In this document: positions 15,574 through 23,436 of the stretch, piece by piece
Numbering within the stretch: position 1 is the stretch's first letter
How the letters are laid out: the number at the start of each line of letters is the position of its first letter
DNA from: WVXT01 sp964403285
GTDB taxonomy: Bacteria; UBA6262; WVXT01
Direction of reading: 5' to 3'
DNA: 26,082 bases
Assembly (NCBI GenBank): GCA_964403285.1
Contig: CAYOFG010000020.1
Coordinates: forward strand, 1 to 26,082
Made by a program: the position numbers and the translations under genes
The notes under the pieces: generated by a model
Database searches by the model: none
The model's input: only the letters and a program-made list of their open reading frames with translations
What the model was told of the DNA's origin: nothing

Positions 15574-17285
15574 TGGCCTTCTAGACCTTCCTCTTTCTTT
15601 TTTATTTTTTTCATCGGCAGGTTTACGATGAAAGTAGCCCCTTTGTCCATTTCGCTTTCCAGCTCTATCTTCCCCTTATGGGCAAGAACTATTCTCTGAC
15701 ATATAGCCAAACCCAGACCTGTACCCTGGGGTTTCGTACTGAAGAAAGGCTCAAATACCCTATTCCTGTTATGGGCAGGAATGCCAGGGCCGGTATCGCT
15801 AATTCTAATCTGCAGGAATCTCTTATCCTGACCAGTGGCAATCTTTAATTCTTTTTTCTCCCTATCTTGCATAAAGAAGAGCGCATTATTAAGCATGTTC
15901 AAAATAACCTGTTTTAGTAGGGCAGGGTCTACCGGTATAACAGGTAGATTTTTGTCGAGTCTCTTAGTAAGGACTACTCCGCTCTTTCTAATCTCATCAT
16001 CCATATGCAGCAGAATCTCCTCAATTACCCCGTTAACATTCTCGTCCACCAAATTTGGCTTGGGCTGACGGGTAACCATGAGCATATCCTTAACAATTCT
16101 TTCCAGGCGGTCTACTTCCTGCATAATATAATTAGTATATTTTTTGTTAGGGTCTTTTACTTCCACCGCCTTGTGTATTCGTTGCGCGCAACTTCTTATT
16201 GAGCTCATCGGATTTCTCACCTCATGAGCCACAATCACTGACATCTCTCCTATAGCAGCCAGCCGTTCTGAGTGAATCAAATGAGCCTGTGTCTCCTTCA
16301 ACTCTTTCTTCGCCAGCTCCACCTGGTGACGTAACTCTTCGCTGAATCTCTTTTCAGTATCGTATAATCTGGCATTTTCTATAGCCAATCCAGCCTGATT
16401 GGTGAAAGTTACCAGGGAGCGAAGGGCTTCCTCTTCTATGGGATGTCCGCTATGCAAATTATCTACTAACAGGACTCCATTTACTCTCTCTTTGGCTACC
16501 AGAGGCACTGAAGCCATTGCATTGACTCTTCCCTCAAGTCCGGCAAAAATCTCACCGTAAGTTCCTTTCTGGCTGGAAGTATTTGCGCTCTGATAAATCG
16601 CGGGTGAGTTCACTTCTGCTTTGCTCTCTTCTTGTGTGGAGCCCACTCTTTTCACTTGCCCGGAAACAGGCTCTTGTAGACGCATCCCTCCCTCACCAAC
16701 TCGGGCGATAATGTATGGCCTTCCATCCCTGACTGTCTTTATAATGGGATTTTCCTCATCTGTCAGGGGAATCTTTAGATTTGAAAGAAGCTCCTGAGCC
16801 ACTCCAATTGCCTGTCTACCCTCAATAAATCCTTGTTTTTCGTTTACCAGGCAGATTATTGCTCGATCAAAATTTAAGTGTTTTGCTACACCTTCTAATA
16901 TTGTACTCAGTATCCTATCCAGATCCATAGTGCTGGTCATCGCTCTACTTATCCTATCCAGAGTCTTCAGCTCGTTCATCTTCTGGGTAATTACAACATT
17001 TTTCTCTTCCATCTCATCCTTCGATCTCTTAAGGAGACCGGACATCTCTTCATGCTTTTTCTGAGAAAGAGTCAGTTTCCATATCTGTCCATAGATGACC
17101 CTAAAGACAAGGATTAGAAGGATGGCAATTGCAATGAGCGAAAATGTAACTGAGAGAAACGTCGCCCAGCCGCCAGATAGGTTTCGCTTGAGGTAGTTTT
17201 CGGTAAGCCTATAAACCACCAACATTACCAGGAAGATGGAGATTGTCAGCCATCTCAGAGGACGTAAATAGGTGGGTTCTTTCAT
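15570..17285 (-). CDS. Membrane GAF sensor histidine kinase
   Basis: A 571-residue first gene of the signalling operon. Two membrane helices (about 12-28 and 43-65) are joined by a short loop, followed by a coiled coil and a GAF domain (about 110-310) with an unusual Ser/Glu-rich insertion near 205-240. HisKA follows with VAHEVRNPM (H354), then the HATPase with an N-box around LLKQVILNMLNNAL, G1 DTGPGIP, F-box FEPFFSTK and G2 GTGLGLAI. The H-E-V-R-N-P box resembles the NtrB/ZraS type. The ligand is unknown; the tiny extracytoplasmic loop suggests cytoplasmic sensing through GAF. It starts with ATG at 17285, with AGAGG seven bases upstream. Confidence 0.93.
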   Translation of the reverse strand: MKEPTYLRPLRWLTISIFLVMLVVYRLTENYLKRNLSGGWATFLSVTFSLIAIAILLILVFRVIYGQIWKLTLSQKKHEEMSGLLKRSKDEMEEKNVVITQKMNELKTLDRISRAMTSTMDLDRILSTILEGVAKHLNFDRAIICLVNEKQGFIEGRQAIGVAQELLSNLKIPLTDEENPIIKTVRDGRPYIIARVGEGGMRLQEPVSGQVKRVGSTQEESKAEVNSPAIYQSANTSSQKGTYGEIFAGLEGRVNAMASVPLVAKERVNGVLLVDNLHSGHPIEEEALRSLVTFTNQAGLAIENARLYDTEKRFSEELRHQVELAKKELKETQAHLIHSERLAAIGEMSVIVAHEVRNPMSSIRSCAQRIHKAVEVKDPNKKYTNYIMQEVDRLERIVKDMLMVTRQPKPNLVDENVNGVIEEILLHMDDEIRKSGVVLTKRLDKNLPVIPVDPALLKQVILNMLNNALFFMQDREKKELKIATGQDKRFLQIRISDTGPGIPAHNRNRVFEPFFSTKPQGTGLGLAICQRIVLAHKGKIELESEMDKGATFIVNLPMKKIKKKEEGLEGQ

Positions 17286-17317
17286 TCTTTGCCTCTAACT
17301 GGGAAAAAATTCATCTT

Positions 17318-17346
17318 AATATACAATATATGCCCATAAAAGTCAA
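17318..17346 (-). promoter_or_regulatory. Signalling-operon promoter, sigma-70 type
   Basis: On the minus strand, TTGACT (17341-17346), a 17-base spacer and TATATT (17318-17323) lie about 33 bases before the kinase ATG, leaving a short leader. Confidence 0.75.
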
Positions 17347-17711
17347 CGCAAAAAGCCAAATAAAAAAAAATGGTGTTGTCTTTTAAAGCGTAGATTCAAG
17401 GACGGTCAAATTTAAAAATCTACCCTTTAGAAAATCAAGCTGTTACTAAGAATTTTTTTAAGGTTTTATGGACCCGGCTTTTAGAAATACCCGGAAAACA
17501 AAAAATCCCAAATCGCCTTAATTTATCAAGCACATTCGGGATTTTCCCTATCTTTCTTATTTTTCTTTTTACCCTTTTTCACTATTTGGGAACGGTAAAG
17601 GACTTCTTTGCCCACTTTTCCTGCTACTTGGTAAAGACTTAAAATATAATTTTTGCAAGATTTTTTGGCTCTAAGTGACAAAAATGCTAATTAGAAGGCT
17701 AATTTTGTGAC

Positions 17712-17749
17712 ATAAAAATTGTGCCTTTGAAAGTGGGGTTATTGGGCAC
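17712..17749 (-). terminator. Probable intrinsic terminator of the accessory unit
   Basis: About 15 bases after the stop at 17764, the minus strand can form GTGCC/GGCAC (17745-17749 with 17721-17725), followed by AATTTTTAT. A competing hairpin, GAAAGTG/CACTTTC (17729-17753), overlaps it. The stem is short and the loop long, so confidence is moderate. Confidence 0.5.
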
Positions 17750-17763
17750 TTTCAGAGGGGAGT

Positions 17764-18234
17764 TTACCTACTTATCCCTTTTTTCCTTTCCTCTATTTTC
17801 CTTTCCATTTTATATAACCTAAAATAAAACATTGAATCATCTAAAAAGTAATATAAACCTAGTAGCAAAAATGCAGACCATGCTATATATGGTATCCATG
17901 GGTATTTTATAAGTAAAACTATATTGGAAGGAAGAAAATTAAAAATTAGAGGTAAGATAATCGAAATTCCGAAAAATACCATTGATTTTTTATACCCATC
18001 GGGTTCTACAGGCATAATAACAAGCTTAAATCTTTGAAAACCCAATTCTCTTGTCAAAAGATTTAAAAGTTCTGCTGCTGATATTGGGGGATTTTCTTTT
18101 ATTCTGTCTTTTAAGCACCTATTTATTACTTCATCTCTCAAATGACTTAACCTGGGTGATTCTCTATAGAAATTAAGAAAAGTAACAATAGATATAAGGA
18201 AAAAGCCACCAGAAGCTATGGCAATATTTAACAT
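17764..18234 (-). CDS. Membrane protein of unknown function
   Basis: A 156-residue protein I do not recognise. One hydrophobic helix lies at the N terminus (about 3-21), then a soluble stretch with PPISAAELLNLLTRELGF, then two more helices (about 86-110 and 113-132) and a strongly basic C-terminal tail (KMERKIEERKK). The ATG at 18234 has GAGGGA eight bases upstream and follows the preceding stop by four bases. It is the last gene of the accessory unit headed by a methyltransferase, and may act at the membrane with that system; there is no direct evidence. Confidence 0.7.
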   Translation of the reverse strand: MLNIAIASGGFFLISIVTFLNFYRESPRLSHLRDEVINRCLKDRIKENPPISAAELLNLLTRELGFQRFKLVIMPVEPDGYKKSMVFFGISIILPLIFNFLPSNIVLLIKYPWIPYIAWSAFLLLGLYYFLDDSMFYFRLYKMERKIEERKKGISR

Positions 18235-18238
18235 AGAA

Positions 18239-18454
18239 TTAATCCCTCACTTTTCCAATCTTTTTTTCTCTCACAAGACCAATAAGATTATTCCAATCAC
18301 ATGCTGATATTCTTATTCTATTTTTTGAATAGTAACTATCTTTTATCCTAACCTCCTTTTTTTCATGGTCTATAAATAAATCAATAGACTTTGGCCCCCC
18401 CCAACTTTTGGTTGAGATGTGAAAATACTCGACCATCTGTTTTTCCATTTTCAT
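18239..18454 (-). CDS. Small protein of unknown function (71 residues)
   Basis: Not recognised. It is mostly polar with alternating strands (SIDLFIDHEKKEVRIKD, NRIRISACDWNNLIGLV). A purple-stretch-like GGP and a central W occur, but no signal or membrane segment. A strong AAGGAGGAGG precedes the ATG, and the spacing to both neighbours is short (20 and 4 bases), which supports expression. Confidence 0.65.
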   Translation of the reverse strand: MKMEKQMVEYFHISTKSWGGPKSIDLFIDHEKKEVRIKDSYYSKNRIRISACDWNNLIGLVREKKIGKVRD

Positions 18455-18474
18455 TTTTTTCCTCCTCCTTATTA

Positions 18475-18606
18475 TTATTTTTTCCCAGTTCTAACACGTT
18501 CTTTTTCTGTAGTACTTGGATGTTTTTTAGCATATCTTTCTGGAACAAATCTGCCTGTTTTTGAACTTCTATGAACTGTTCTTCTTTGAGGCTTTGCTTT
18601 AGCCAT
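18475..18606 (-). CDS. Small basic conserved protein (43 residues, RSSKTGRFV type)
   Basis: ATG at 18606 follows AAGGAGG and reads through 43 codons to TAA. The sequence has SSKTGRFVPERYAKKHPSTT, a pattern I recognise from many tiny basic proteins in bacteria and phages (TGRFV, then A-x-x-x-P-x-T-T-x-E). They are usually annotated hypothetical and no function is established to my knowledge. Its start overlaps the end of the DUF6680-type gene by eight bases, so it is coupled to it. It lies between that gene and the 71-residue unknown in the methyltransferase unit. Confidence 0.8.
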   Translation of the reverse strand: MAKAKPQRRTVHRSSKTGRFVPERYAKKHPSTTEKERVRTGKK

Positions 18607-19150
18607 TTTCTTCCCTCCTTTTATCTTCTTCTTTTTTATGTTCAACAATATTAATTGGTAGTGACTTTTTACCTAAAAATAATTCTACAAGGCCTTTTCG
18701 AATAAAAAATTGTTCCATTTCGATATCGCCATGACCCTGGGGAATATAACATCCCCTTTTGAGAAGAACTTTGTCAAAATTATACCCTAATGATTTTGCC
18801 ATTTCATAAAGTAAATCTGTAAGCAAATCACTAGATTTCTCACTGCAAGAAATTAGTTTTGCTTGATAATCTTTTTCTTTTGGGTCTCTCGGATAATTGA
18901 AAAAATTATCTAATAATAGTTTCCAAGCATCAACAATCTTTTGGTTTTTATAAAATTCAATATCTATCATATTCAAAGCTTCAACATGTAACGGAGAAAG
19001 TGGTTTTGCTCTCGTTGCCATCAAAGTTTTGAATATGTACATTTTTTTGATTTTAACTTCTTTTCTATTTTCAATAAATTTTTGAACTTGGACAGCTAAA
19101 ATAGGACCTATTATTATAGCAACTATAACTAAACAATTACTGATTGTCAT
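18599..19150 (-). CDS. DUF6680-like membrane-anchored protein
   Basis: A 183-residue protein with one N-terminal membrane helix (about 5-24, VIVAIIIGPILAVQVQKFIE). The soluble body contains FKTLMATRAKPLSPLHVEALNMIDIEFY, a combination I recognise as typical of the DUF6680 family; its function is not known. The C-terminal tail is highly charged (HKKEEDKRREEN). ATG at 19150 is preceded by AGGAGG. It follows the probable restriction enzyme by 17 bases and overlaps the next small gene, so it is part of the same unit. A membrane partner of a defence system is possible but unproven. Confidence 0.75.
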   Translation of the reverse strand: MTISNCLVIVAIIIGPILAVQVQKFIENRKEVKIKKMYIFKTLMATRAKPLSPLHVEALNMIDIEFYKNQKIVDAWKLLLDNFFNYPRDPKEKDYQAKLISCSEKSSDLLTDLLYEMAKSLGYNFDKVLLKRGCYIPQGHGDIEMEQFFIRKGLVELFLGKKSLPINIVEHKKEEDKRREENG

Positions 19151-19167
19151 TATAACCTCCTGTTAAC

Positions 19168-20271
19168 CTATTCCTTTAGTATAAATAATGTAGTAGCATA
19201 AGTCGTATATGTTCTGTCTTGCCAATGGAAAGATATTTTTAACTTTTCAAAGGCCATATCCTTGTTATTGTCTAAGAACTCATTTATCTTCTCATGTAAC
19301 AATTTCTTATTTCGTTTAAGCTTCCAGCTCTCCTCTAAATTTTCCAACTCAATCAGAACCAGAAAAAATCTATTTGCAGCATCAAATCTTCTAACTCCTT
19401 GTTCTTCGTAAAACCATTTAATCAATTCCGTGGGATTTTTTATAGTGTTGAGAATTATTTTCTTTCTTAATTTATGAAATTCTCTGATAAATTCTTTAGC
19501 TTCTTTTGAAGTGTCCTCTGAAATTCTTGTTAAAAGTTCAGTAAAAATTTCTTTGTTATTTGCATTTCTATCATAAGGAATATCATGTTCTCTTGCAAAT
19601 CTTTTTAATTCTGTTAATTCCGGACTCAATCCCAACTCATTTCTTTTTAATTGTATAAATCCATCTGGGAAATATGTAACCTTTAAGTCAAAAGGGAAAT
19701 CTCTCCAGAAAAAATCCACTTTCTTAATTAGACCTACTACAGGCAATAGAGGGGGATGATCTTTGAACATATCTTCTATCAATATAGACGTCCAATGATT
19801 GTACCATGAACATAATATATAGCCGCGTAGTCTAGGATTTATATCATTTTCGACGCTATTACAAAGTTGTTCATAATCTTGAATCTTCTTAACATAATTG
19901 TTAACTATGGTCTGCTCAACAGCATTCTGATAAAAGCCACCCCAATCAAAAACTTTCAATTTATAAAGCTGTGAATATAAATAATCTTCATTTTTGATTC
20001 TTTCCTTTCTTTCTTTAGCGTAAATCTGTTTGATAAATTCATCTATTTTATTGTTTTCAATATTCTTACAAAACATAAACTCAAATAGTTCCCTCCCAGA
20101 AATACCGGAAGTATAAATTTTTAACCTTTCTCCCAGTTCCCTCAAAATGTTAGTTCGTGATATAGAGCGTATCTTAAGGAAGTATATTCCAAGTTTATGT
20201 CCAAAGATTTTTTCAAAATTATTTTCCTGATAATACCTTTTCAACTTTTTAAATTCCTGTTTCAAATCCAT
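19168..20271 (-). CDS. Probable restriction endonuclease, PD-(D/E)XK type
   Basis: A 367-residue protein without a family name that I can recall, so the call rests on motif and position. A segment around 160-200 reads SILIEDMF (E166), KKVDFFW (D186) and FPFDLKVTYFP (D195, K197): the E, D, D-x-K pattern of PD-(D/E)XK nucleases with the final strand continuing as VTYFP. The rest is helical and Lys/Glu-rich, with no membrane segment. It starts with ATG at 20271, one base after the methyltransferase stop, with GGAGAG nine bases upstream. This tight methyltransferase-then-nuclease pairing is the usual type II restriction-modification arrangement. Confidence 0.7.
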   Translation of the reverse strand: MDLKQEFKKLKRYYQENNFEKIFGHKLGIYFLKIRSISRTNILRELGERLKIYTSGISGRELFEFMFCKNIENNKIDEFIKQIYAKERKERIKNEDYLYSQLYKLKVFDWGGFYQNAVEQTIVNNYVKKIQDYEQLCNSVENDINPRLRGYILCSWYNHWTSILIEDMFKDHPPLLPVVGLIKKVDFFWRDFPFDLKVTYFPDGFIQLKRNELGLSPELTELKRFAREHDIPYDRNANNKEIFTELLTRISEDTSKEAKEFIREFHKLRKKIILNTIKNPTELIKWFYEEQGVRRFDAANRFFLVLIELENLEESWKLKRNKKLLHEKINEFLDNNKDMAFEKLKISFHWQDRTYTTYATTLFILKE

Positions 20272-20272
20272 T

Positions 20273-21943
20273 TTATGTTACTCTCCTTATCCATTTATTT
20301 CCTTCCTCATCAAATTCGGTTTTTATTATTTTCAAAACTTCTGATAATCTAAAAAATTTATTCCGCTGTAGTAAGTCAGAAACAAGTAAATTCAAAATCT
20401 GATATGTCTCTAATCCCTGCATATCTTTCATATAATCATTTATTATATTTGTAATATAATGTTTGTTATTTCTCATGGAGATTAATTCAACATTCTTGAT
20501 AGTTTTGTTTGGATTTTTTCTAAAAGTGAGAATGAAATCAGTTTTTAATCCTGCTCTGCGAGTATCTTGTACGACTGAATTAGCGGAATACGCCAATGTT
20601 TCAACTTTTTCTAGTTCAAAATTAAGTTTGTTTGTATGCATAATAAGATTTATCCATGTTTCATCATCTAAGCTATTAAACATCAAAGAAAAGTAATGGT
20701 TGGGCTTTAATATTCTCTCAATTTCAGCAAAGACCTTATTTAACAACTGATAGTAATTATGTATATCTTTGTTTCTATCCTTAGAGTCGCTTATTACGAT
20801 TTCATCCTCATAATTTACCTCTTTTTTAAGCCAACTATTCCACATCATGCTTAATTCTAAATATGGTTGTCGATCACCGTGTGGGGGGTCTGTAATCACA
20901 TAATCTATAGAATTATCGGGTATCTTTTTCAATACCTTTTGAGCAGGCTCATTTAAAAGAAGCAAATTTTTTGAGTCTATTATCTCTTCAATATTTTTAG
21001 CTTCGTTAATTGAATATTTTGCATTTTCCTGTTCTTTTTTTGCCTTTAGGATTTTTATATATTTATTTTCAAAGCAATTCCAAACATTTATTTCAAAATT
21101 CTCCTTTGGCACCCAATAACCAATTACCCAACTACCTACCTCTTTTCTCTCGCCTTCTCTTGACTTGCCATTAAATTTCCCCCTTCGTTTAACAACAAAA
21201 ACCATTTTGCTGGCTTGTCCAACTGAAGAGGTAAAGCAGAATTTGAGCAATTCTCTAATATCATTATTTTCAATTTTCTCTATCCTATCCATTAAAAGCG
21301 ACAGTGCCATTAAATTTCGTGGAGTAAATAAATCATAAATGTGCTTTTCCCGATTTGTATTAATCCGAGGATTATGGAAAAAATGATTCATTGGATAAAA
21401 ATATGGTATTCCCTCGTATGAAAAAGAGGATACTAATTTCAAATCTTCTGGTGTTGGTTCTTCAACCGATTTACGATTTCTTTTACTGTACTTATACCAG
21501 ATTTCTTTTAATTTACCATTTTCCCAGAGGAAATGTGTTCCAATAAATTCTCTATTCCTCCTTTTCACAATATAAAAAGAGTTTATTTTATTTTTAATAT
21601 CTAATTCTAATTTTCTAAATTCCTCTCTTAATACTTTTGTAGGTATTTTGTTAATCATCTGTTTTGTAATAAAAATTGCAGATGGATTTATATCTGTTCC
21701 AATCGCTTTTCTTCCTGTAAAAATAGATTCTGTTATTGAAATGCCAGAGCCACAGAAAGGGTCAATCACTATGTCATCTTTATTCGTATATCTGAGAATA
21801 AAATCCCGGATGATATTGTATGGTTTCTTAGACCAATATTTATGTACACCATAGATTCCAGTATAGGACTCAGCTACATGATTGGTTTTGTTTTTTATTT
21901 CGCCTTCGAATAAATTTAATTGTTTATACATCTGCTTATACAT
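20273..21943 (-). CDS. DNA amino-methyltransferase with DPPH catalytic motif
   Basis: A 556-residue AdoMet-dependent methylase. The N-terminal segment YGVHKYWSKKPYN precedes AdoMet motif I DPFCGSGIS (61-69) and GTDINPSA; catalytic motif IV is TDPPHGDRQPYLELSMMW (from 351). Motif I before IV with about 285 residues between, presumably including the target-recognition part, is an alpha-like order. The family (HKYWSRKP, DPFCGSG, DPPYGD) is usually annotated as an adenine- or cytosine-specific methylase. Here the aromatic residue of DPPY is His355, which is unusual and could alter or abolish activity, or be a sequence error (TAC to CAC next to a six-C run). It heads the accessory unit; ATG at 21943 lies 24 bases after an attC-like core. 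Confidence 0.85.
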   Translation of the reverse strand: MYKQMYKQLNLFEGEIKNKTNHVAESYTGIYGVHKYWSKKPYNIIRDFILRYTNKDDIVIDPFCGSGISITESIFTGRKAIGTDINPSAIFITKQMINKIPTKVLREEFRKLELDIKNKINSFYIVKRRNREFIGTHFLWENGKLKEIWYKYSKRNRKSVEEPTPEDLKLVSSFSYEGIPYFYPMNHFFHNPRINTNREKHIYDLFTPRNLMALSLLMDRIEKIENNDIRELLKFCFTSSVGQASKMVFVVKRRGKFNGKSREGERKEVGSWVIGYWVPKENFEINVWNCFENKYIKILKAKKEQENAKYSINEAKNIEEIIDSKNLLLLNEPAQKVLKKIPDNSIDYVITDPPHGDRQPYLELSMMWNSWLKKEVNYEDEIVISDSKDRNKDIHNYYQLLNKVFAEIERILKPNHYFSLMFNSLDDETWINLIMHTNKLNFELEKVETLAYSANSVVQDTRRAGLKTDFILTFRKNPNKTIKNVELISMRNNKHYITNIINDYMKDMQGLETYQILNLLVSDLLQRNKFFRLSEVLKIIKTEFDEEGNKWIRRVT

Positions 21944-21967
21944 TTTGATATTCGTCCTTTAATTTTA

Positions 21968-22077
21968 GTCCAACGATTTCGGCTAACGTTCCCAGCATAT
22001 ACGACGTTGCGACCGAAGGGAGCAATGTCCCGAAGGGTAAGGGCGAAGCCCGTAGCGTATATGCTGTGTTATCTGAT
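21968..22077 (-). other. attC-like palindrome 1 (possible integron cassette site)
   Basis: On the minus strand a ten-base stem AGCATATACG/CGTATATGCT is flanked by TAAC on one side and by GTTAGCC, then GTTGGAC, on the other. The last matches the integron core GTTRRRY. Inside are GGGC-ttc-GCCC, CCC-ttc-GGG and an ACATTGC/GCAACGT arm. The extended core TCGTTGGACT matches TCGTTAGACT of the second site at 23437. No integron integrase is present in the window. Confidence 0.5.
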
Positions 22078-22167
22078 GTGCTCGCAATCATAGATTACCA
22101 ACAAGCCTCTTCAAGGAGAGGCCCCCATATTTATGGCTAAAAGGACAGATAAGGAGAGTGCGTTTTC

Positions 22168-22488
22168 TCATTTATCCGGCTTCTGCTTGGGCCTCCCTGC
22201 CCACTTTGCTCCCTCTGAGACCAGGGAATTCCAGGCGAATCCAAAAGCAAAGGCTATGCAGAATAGCTTAATAAGAGCCTCTGTCCCTGCGGCTATCCCT
22301 CCAGACTCAAACTTTGGGAAGATAAGCAAGGTGGTAATCAGACCCAGGGTAAATGAGGCCAATGCTGACACCCAATATCCCTTGTTAAACCTTTGAATCT
22401 TTCCCTGCTTCAACTTCCTCAGGTATGGAACGAGTGTCCTGGCCAGGACACCAAACAGGACCCCAAGTAACTTCAGCGCTACCTCCAT
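22168..22488 (-). CDS. Small membrane protein of unknown function
   Basis: A 106-residue protein with hydrophobic stretches near 5-22, 40-57 and 70-88 and basic ends (KLKQGKIQRFNK, KPDK). FAFGFAWNSLVSEGAKW near the end is notable, but I cannot place it in a family. A phage-holin-like role is conceivable from size and topology only. ATG at 22488 follows the stop of the 47-residue gene by two bases, with GGAGG upstream, so the two are coupled. Confidence 0.7.
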   Translation of the reverse strand: MEVALKLLGVLFGVLARTLVPYLRKLKQGKIQRFNKGYWVSALASFTLGLITTLLIFPKFESGGIAAGTEALIKLFCIAFAFGFAWNSLVSEGAKWAGRPKQKPDK

Positions 22489-22490
22489 CC

Positions 22491-22634
22491 TCAGGCCTCC
22501 TTGGCTTGAAATTCCTTCTCCTTCAGGTCGTTGGCGCGTTTCATTTCAGGGGCGATTTTCTCAGCTACGTTCACCATTTTATCAAGCATGGCTTTGATGG
22601 TTTCTAGTTGTTCGGGCTCAAGGATAATCTTCAC
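22491..22634 (-). CDS. Small helical protein (47 residues)
   Basis: It starts with GTG at 22634 behind AAGGAGG with a five-base gap, and runs 47 codons to TGA. It is rich in Glu, Lys and Met with a heptad-like pattern (QLETIKAMLDKMVNVAEKI), so probably one amphipathic helix or coiled coil. Stop and next start are two bases apart (TGAGGATG). The function is unknown; coupling suggests it works with the membrane protein that follows. Confidence 0.72.
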   Translation of the reverse strand: MKIILEPEQLETIKAMLDKMVNVAEKIAPEMKRANDLKEKEFQAKEA

Positions 22635-22677
22635 AGAAACCTCCTTGAATGTCGCAAAAGTTTTGATAAAAATTAAT

Positions 22678-22839
22678 CTATTCCTTTTTTTTATCTTCTT
22701 CTTTATCTAATCCTTTTTCAACATAGGTTTCTAAATCTGGGTCGGGTTCCAACCAGTCTTGGTCTTCATTAGATACTTCTTCTTGCGGTGAATCTTTATC
22801 TCTCCCGGATTCTTCTTGCGGTTTTTTTTCATTATCCAT
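22678..22839 (-). CDS. Small acidic protein (53 residues)
   Basis: ATG at 22839 behind TGGAGGATAAT; 53 codons to TAG. Low complexity, rich in Glu, Asp and Lys, with no hydrophobic core except DWLEPDPDLETYVEKGL. Probably disordered. It lies 17 bases after the three-helix membrane protein. I do not recognise it. Confidence 0.6.
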   Translation of the reverse strand: MDNEKKPQEESGRDKDSPQEEVSNEDQDWLEPDPDLETYVEKGLDKEEDKKKE

Positions 22840-22856
22840 ATTATCCTCCATTTAAC

Positions 22857-23324
22857 TTAAAAAATTAATTGAAGAAGCAAGCAAGCAAGACCAAAGCCTA
22901 AGAATAACAGTGAAACAGAAAATAGTTTTGCCTTTCTTCTCAGTTTTCCTCTATTTTCATAGTAAGCGGCAATTAGATTCGCAATAACTTTCTTTAAAAT
23001 TTCCTGGTTGCTTTTATTAATATATTTCTTTGCTAGCATTTTTGGGTCAGGGTCTCTTCTATATTTCTCCGTTTTATATGCTACAAAAGATAGAACTATA
23101 GAAACTATTAAAAAACTAACTGCCAAGAAAAAAAATAGCCCTTTGTTACTTGATTCAACTTGGAAAATGATTGCTATTATAATACCACTGAAAGTAATAG
23201 CTAATGCTAATTTTGCATCCAACTGTTCTACAACTTCATGTTGCATTCTAAATCTGCTTTCTATGATATCATGTATTCTAATAATTGAATCTATGTTATT
23301 AGCTTTTTCTTGTGTCATTTTCAA
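22857..23324 (-). CDS. Three-helix membrane protein, SLATT/PycTM-like topology
   Basis: A 155-residue protein: a soluble helix, then DAKLALAITFSGIIIAII (about 36-54) and a second membrane helix (about 63-83), then a helical soluble section with YYENRGKLRRKAK and a final membrane helix (about 135-155). A pair of helices beginning with an Asp-x-Lys, plus a distal helix after an Asn/Lys-rich stretch, resembles 2TM effectors of the SLATT and Pycsar (PycTM) groups. This is topology and short-motif resemblance only, and no cyclase or nucleotide sensor is adjacent. The TTG at 23324 has AAGGGG six bases upstream; the in-frame ATG at 23318 is the alternative. Confidence 0.65.
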   Translation of the reverse strand: MKMTQEKANNIDSIIRIHDIIESRFRMQHEVVEQLDAKLALAITFSGIIIAIIFQVESSNKGLFFFLAVSFLIVSIVLSFVAYKTEKYRRDPDPKMLAKKYINKSNQEILKKVIANLIAAYYENRGKLRRKAKLFSVSLLFLGFGLACLLLQLIF

Positions 23325-23359
23325 TGGTAGCCCCTTATTTGCTACGCTTGACTACTACT

Positions 23360-23425
23360 TTACCTTTTTTCTATTAGAGTGATTTTTTTATTTTCTTTGG
23401 CATAATCAATAGCGGGCCTCCTCTT
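23360..23425 (-). pseudogene. Short orphan coding tail, possibly of an Mrr-like nuclease
   Basis: The minus strand reads RRPAIDYAKENKKITLIEKR then TAA, with a stop just upstream and no proper start. AIDYAKENxxITLI resembles the end of Mrr-type restriction domains. It may equally be chance. Confidence 0.25.
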
Positions 23426-23436
23426 TTATTTTTTCA

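Larger units (their letters stand above)
17286..17763. other. 478-base intergenic region between accessory unit and signalling operon
   Basis: A+T-rich, with no supportable gene. It holds the signalling-operon promoter at the left edge and a probable terminator of the accessory unit at the right edge, both listed separately. Confidence 0.7.

Noticed and set aside
17318..17346. NrdR box at the signalling promoter (ATACAATATATG)
   Set aside because: Only one half matches; the CATAC/GTATG ends are missing and the similarity comes from the A/T-rich -10 region.
17490..17550. Inverted repeat AAAATCCC/GGGATTTT as terminator
   Set aside because: Loop of about 30 bases and no following T-run in either direction tied to a gene end.
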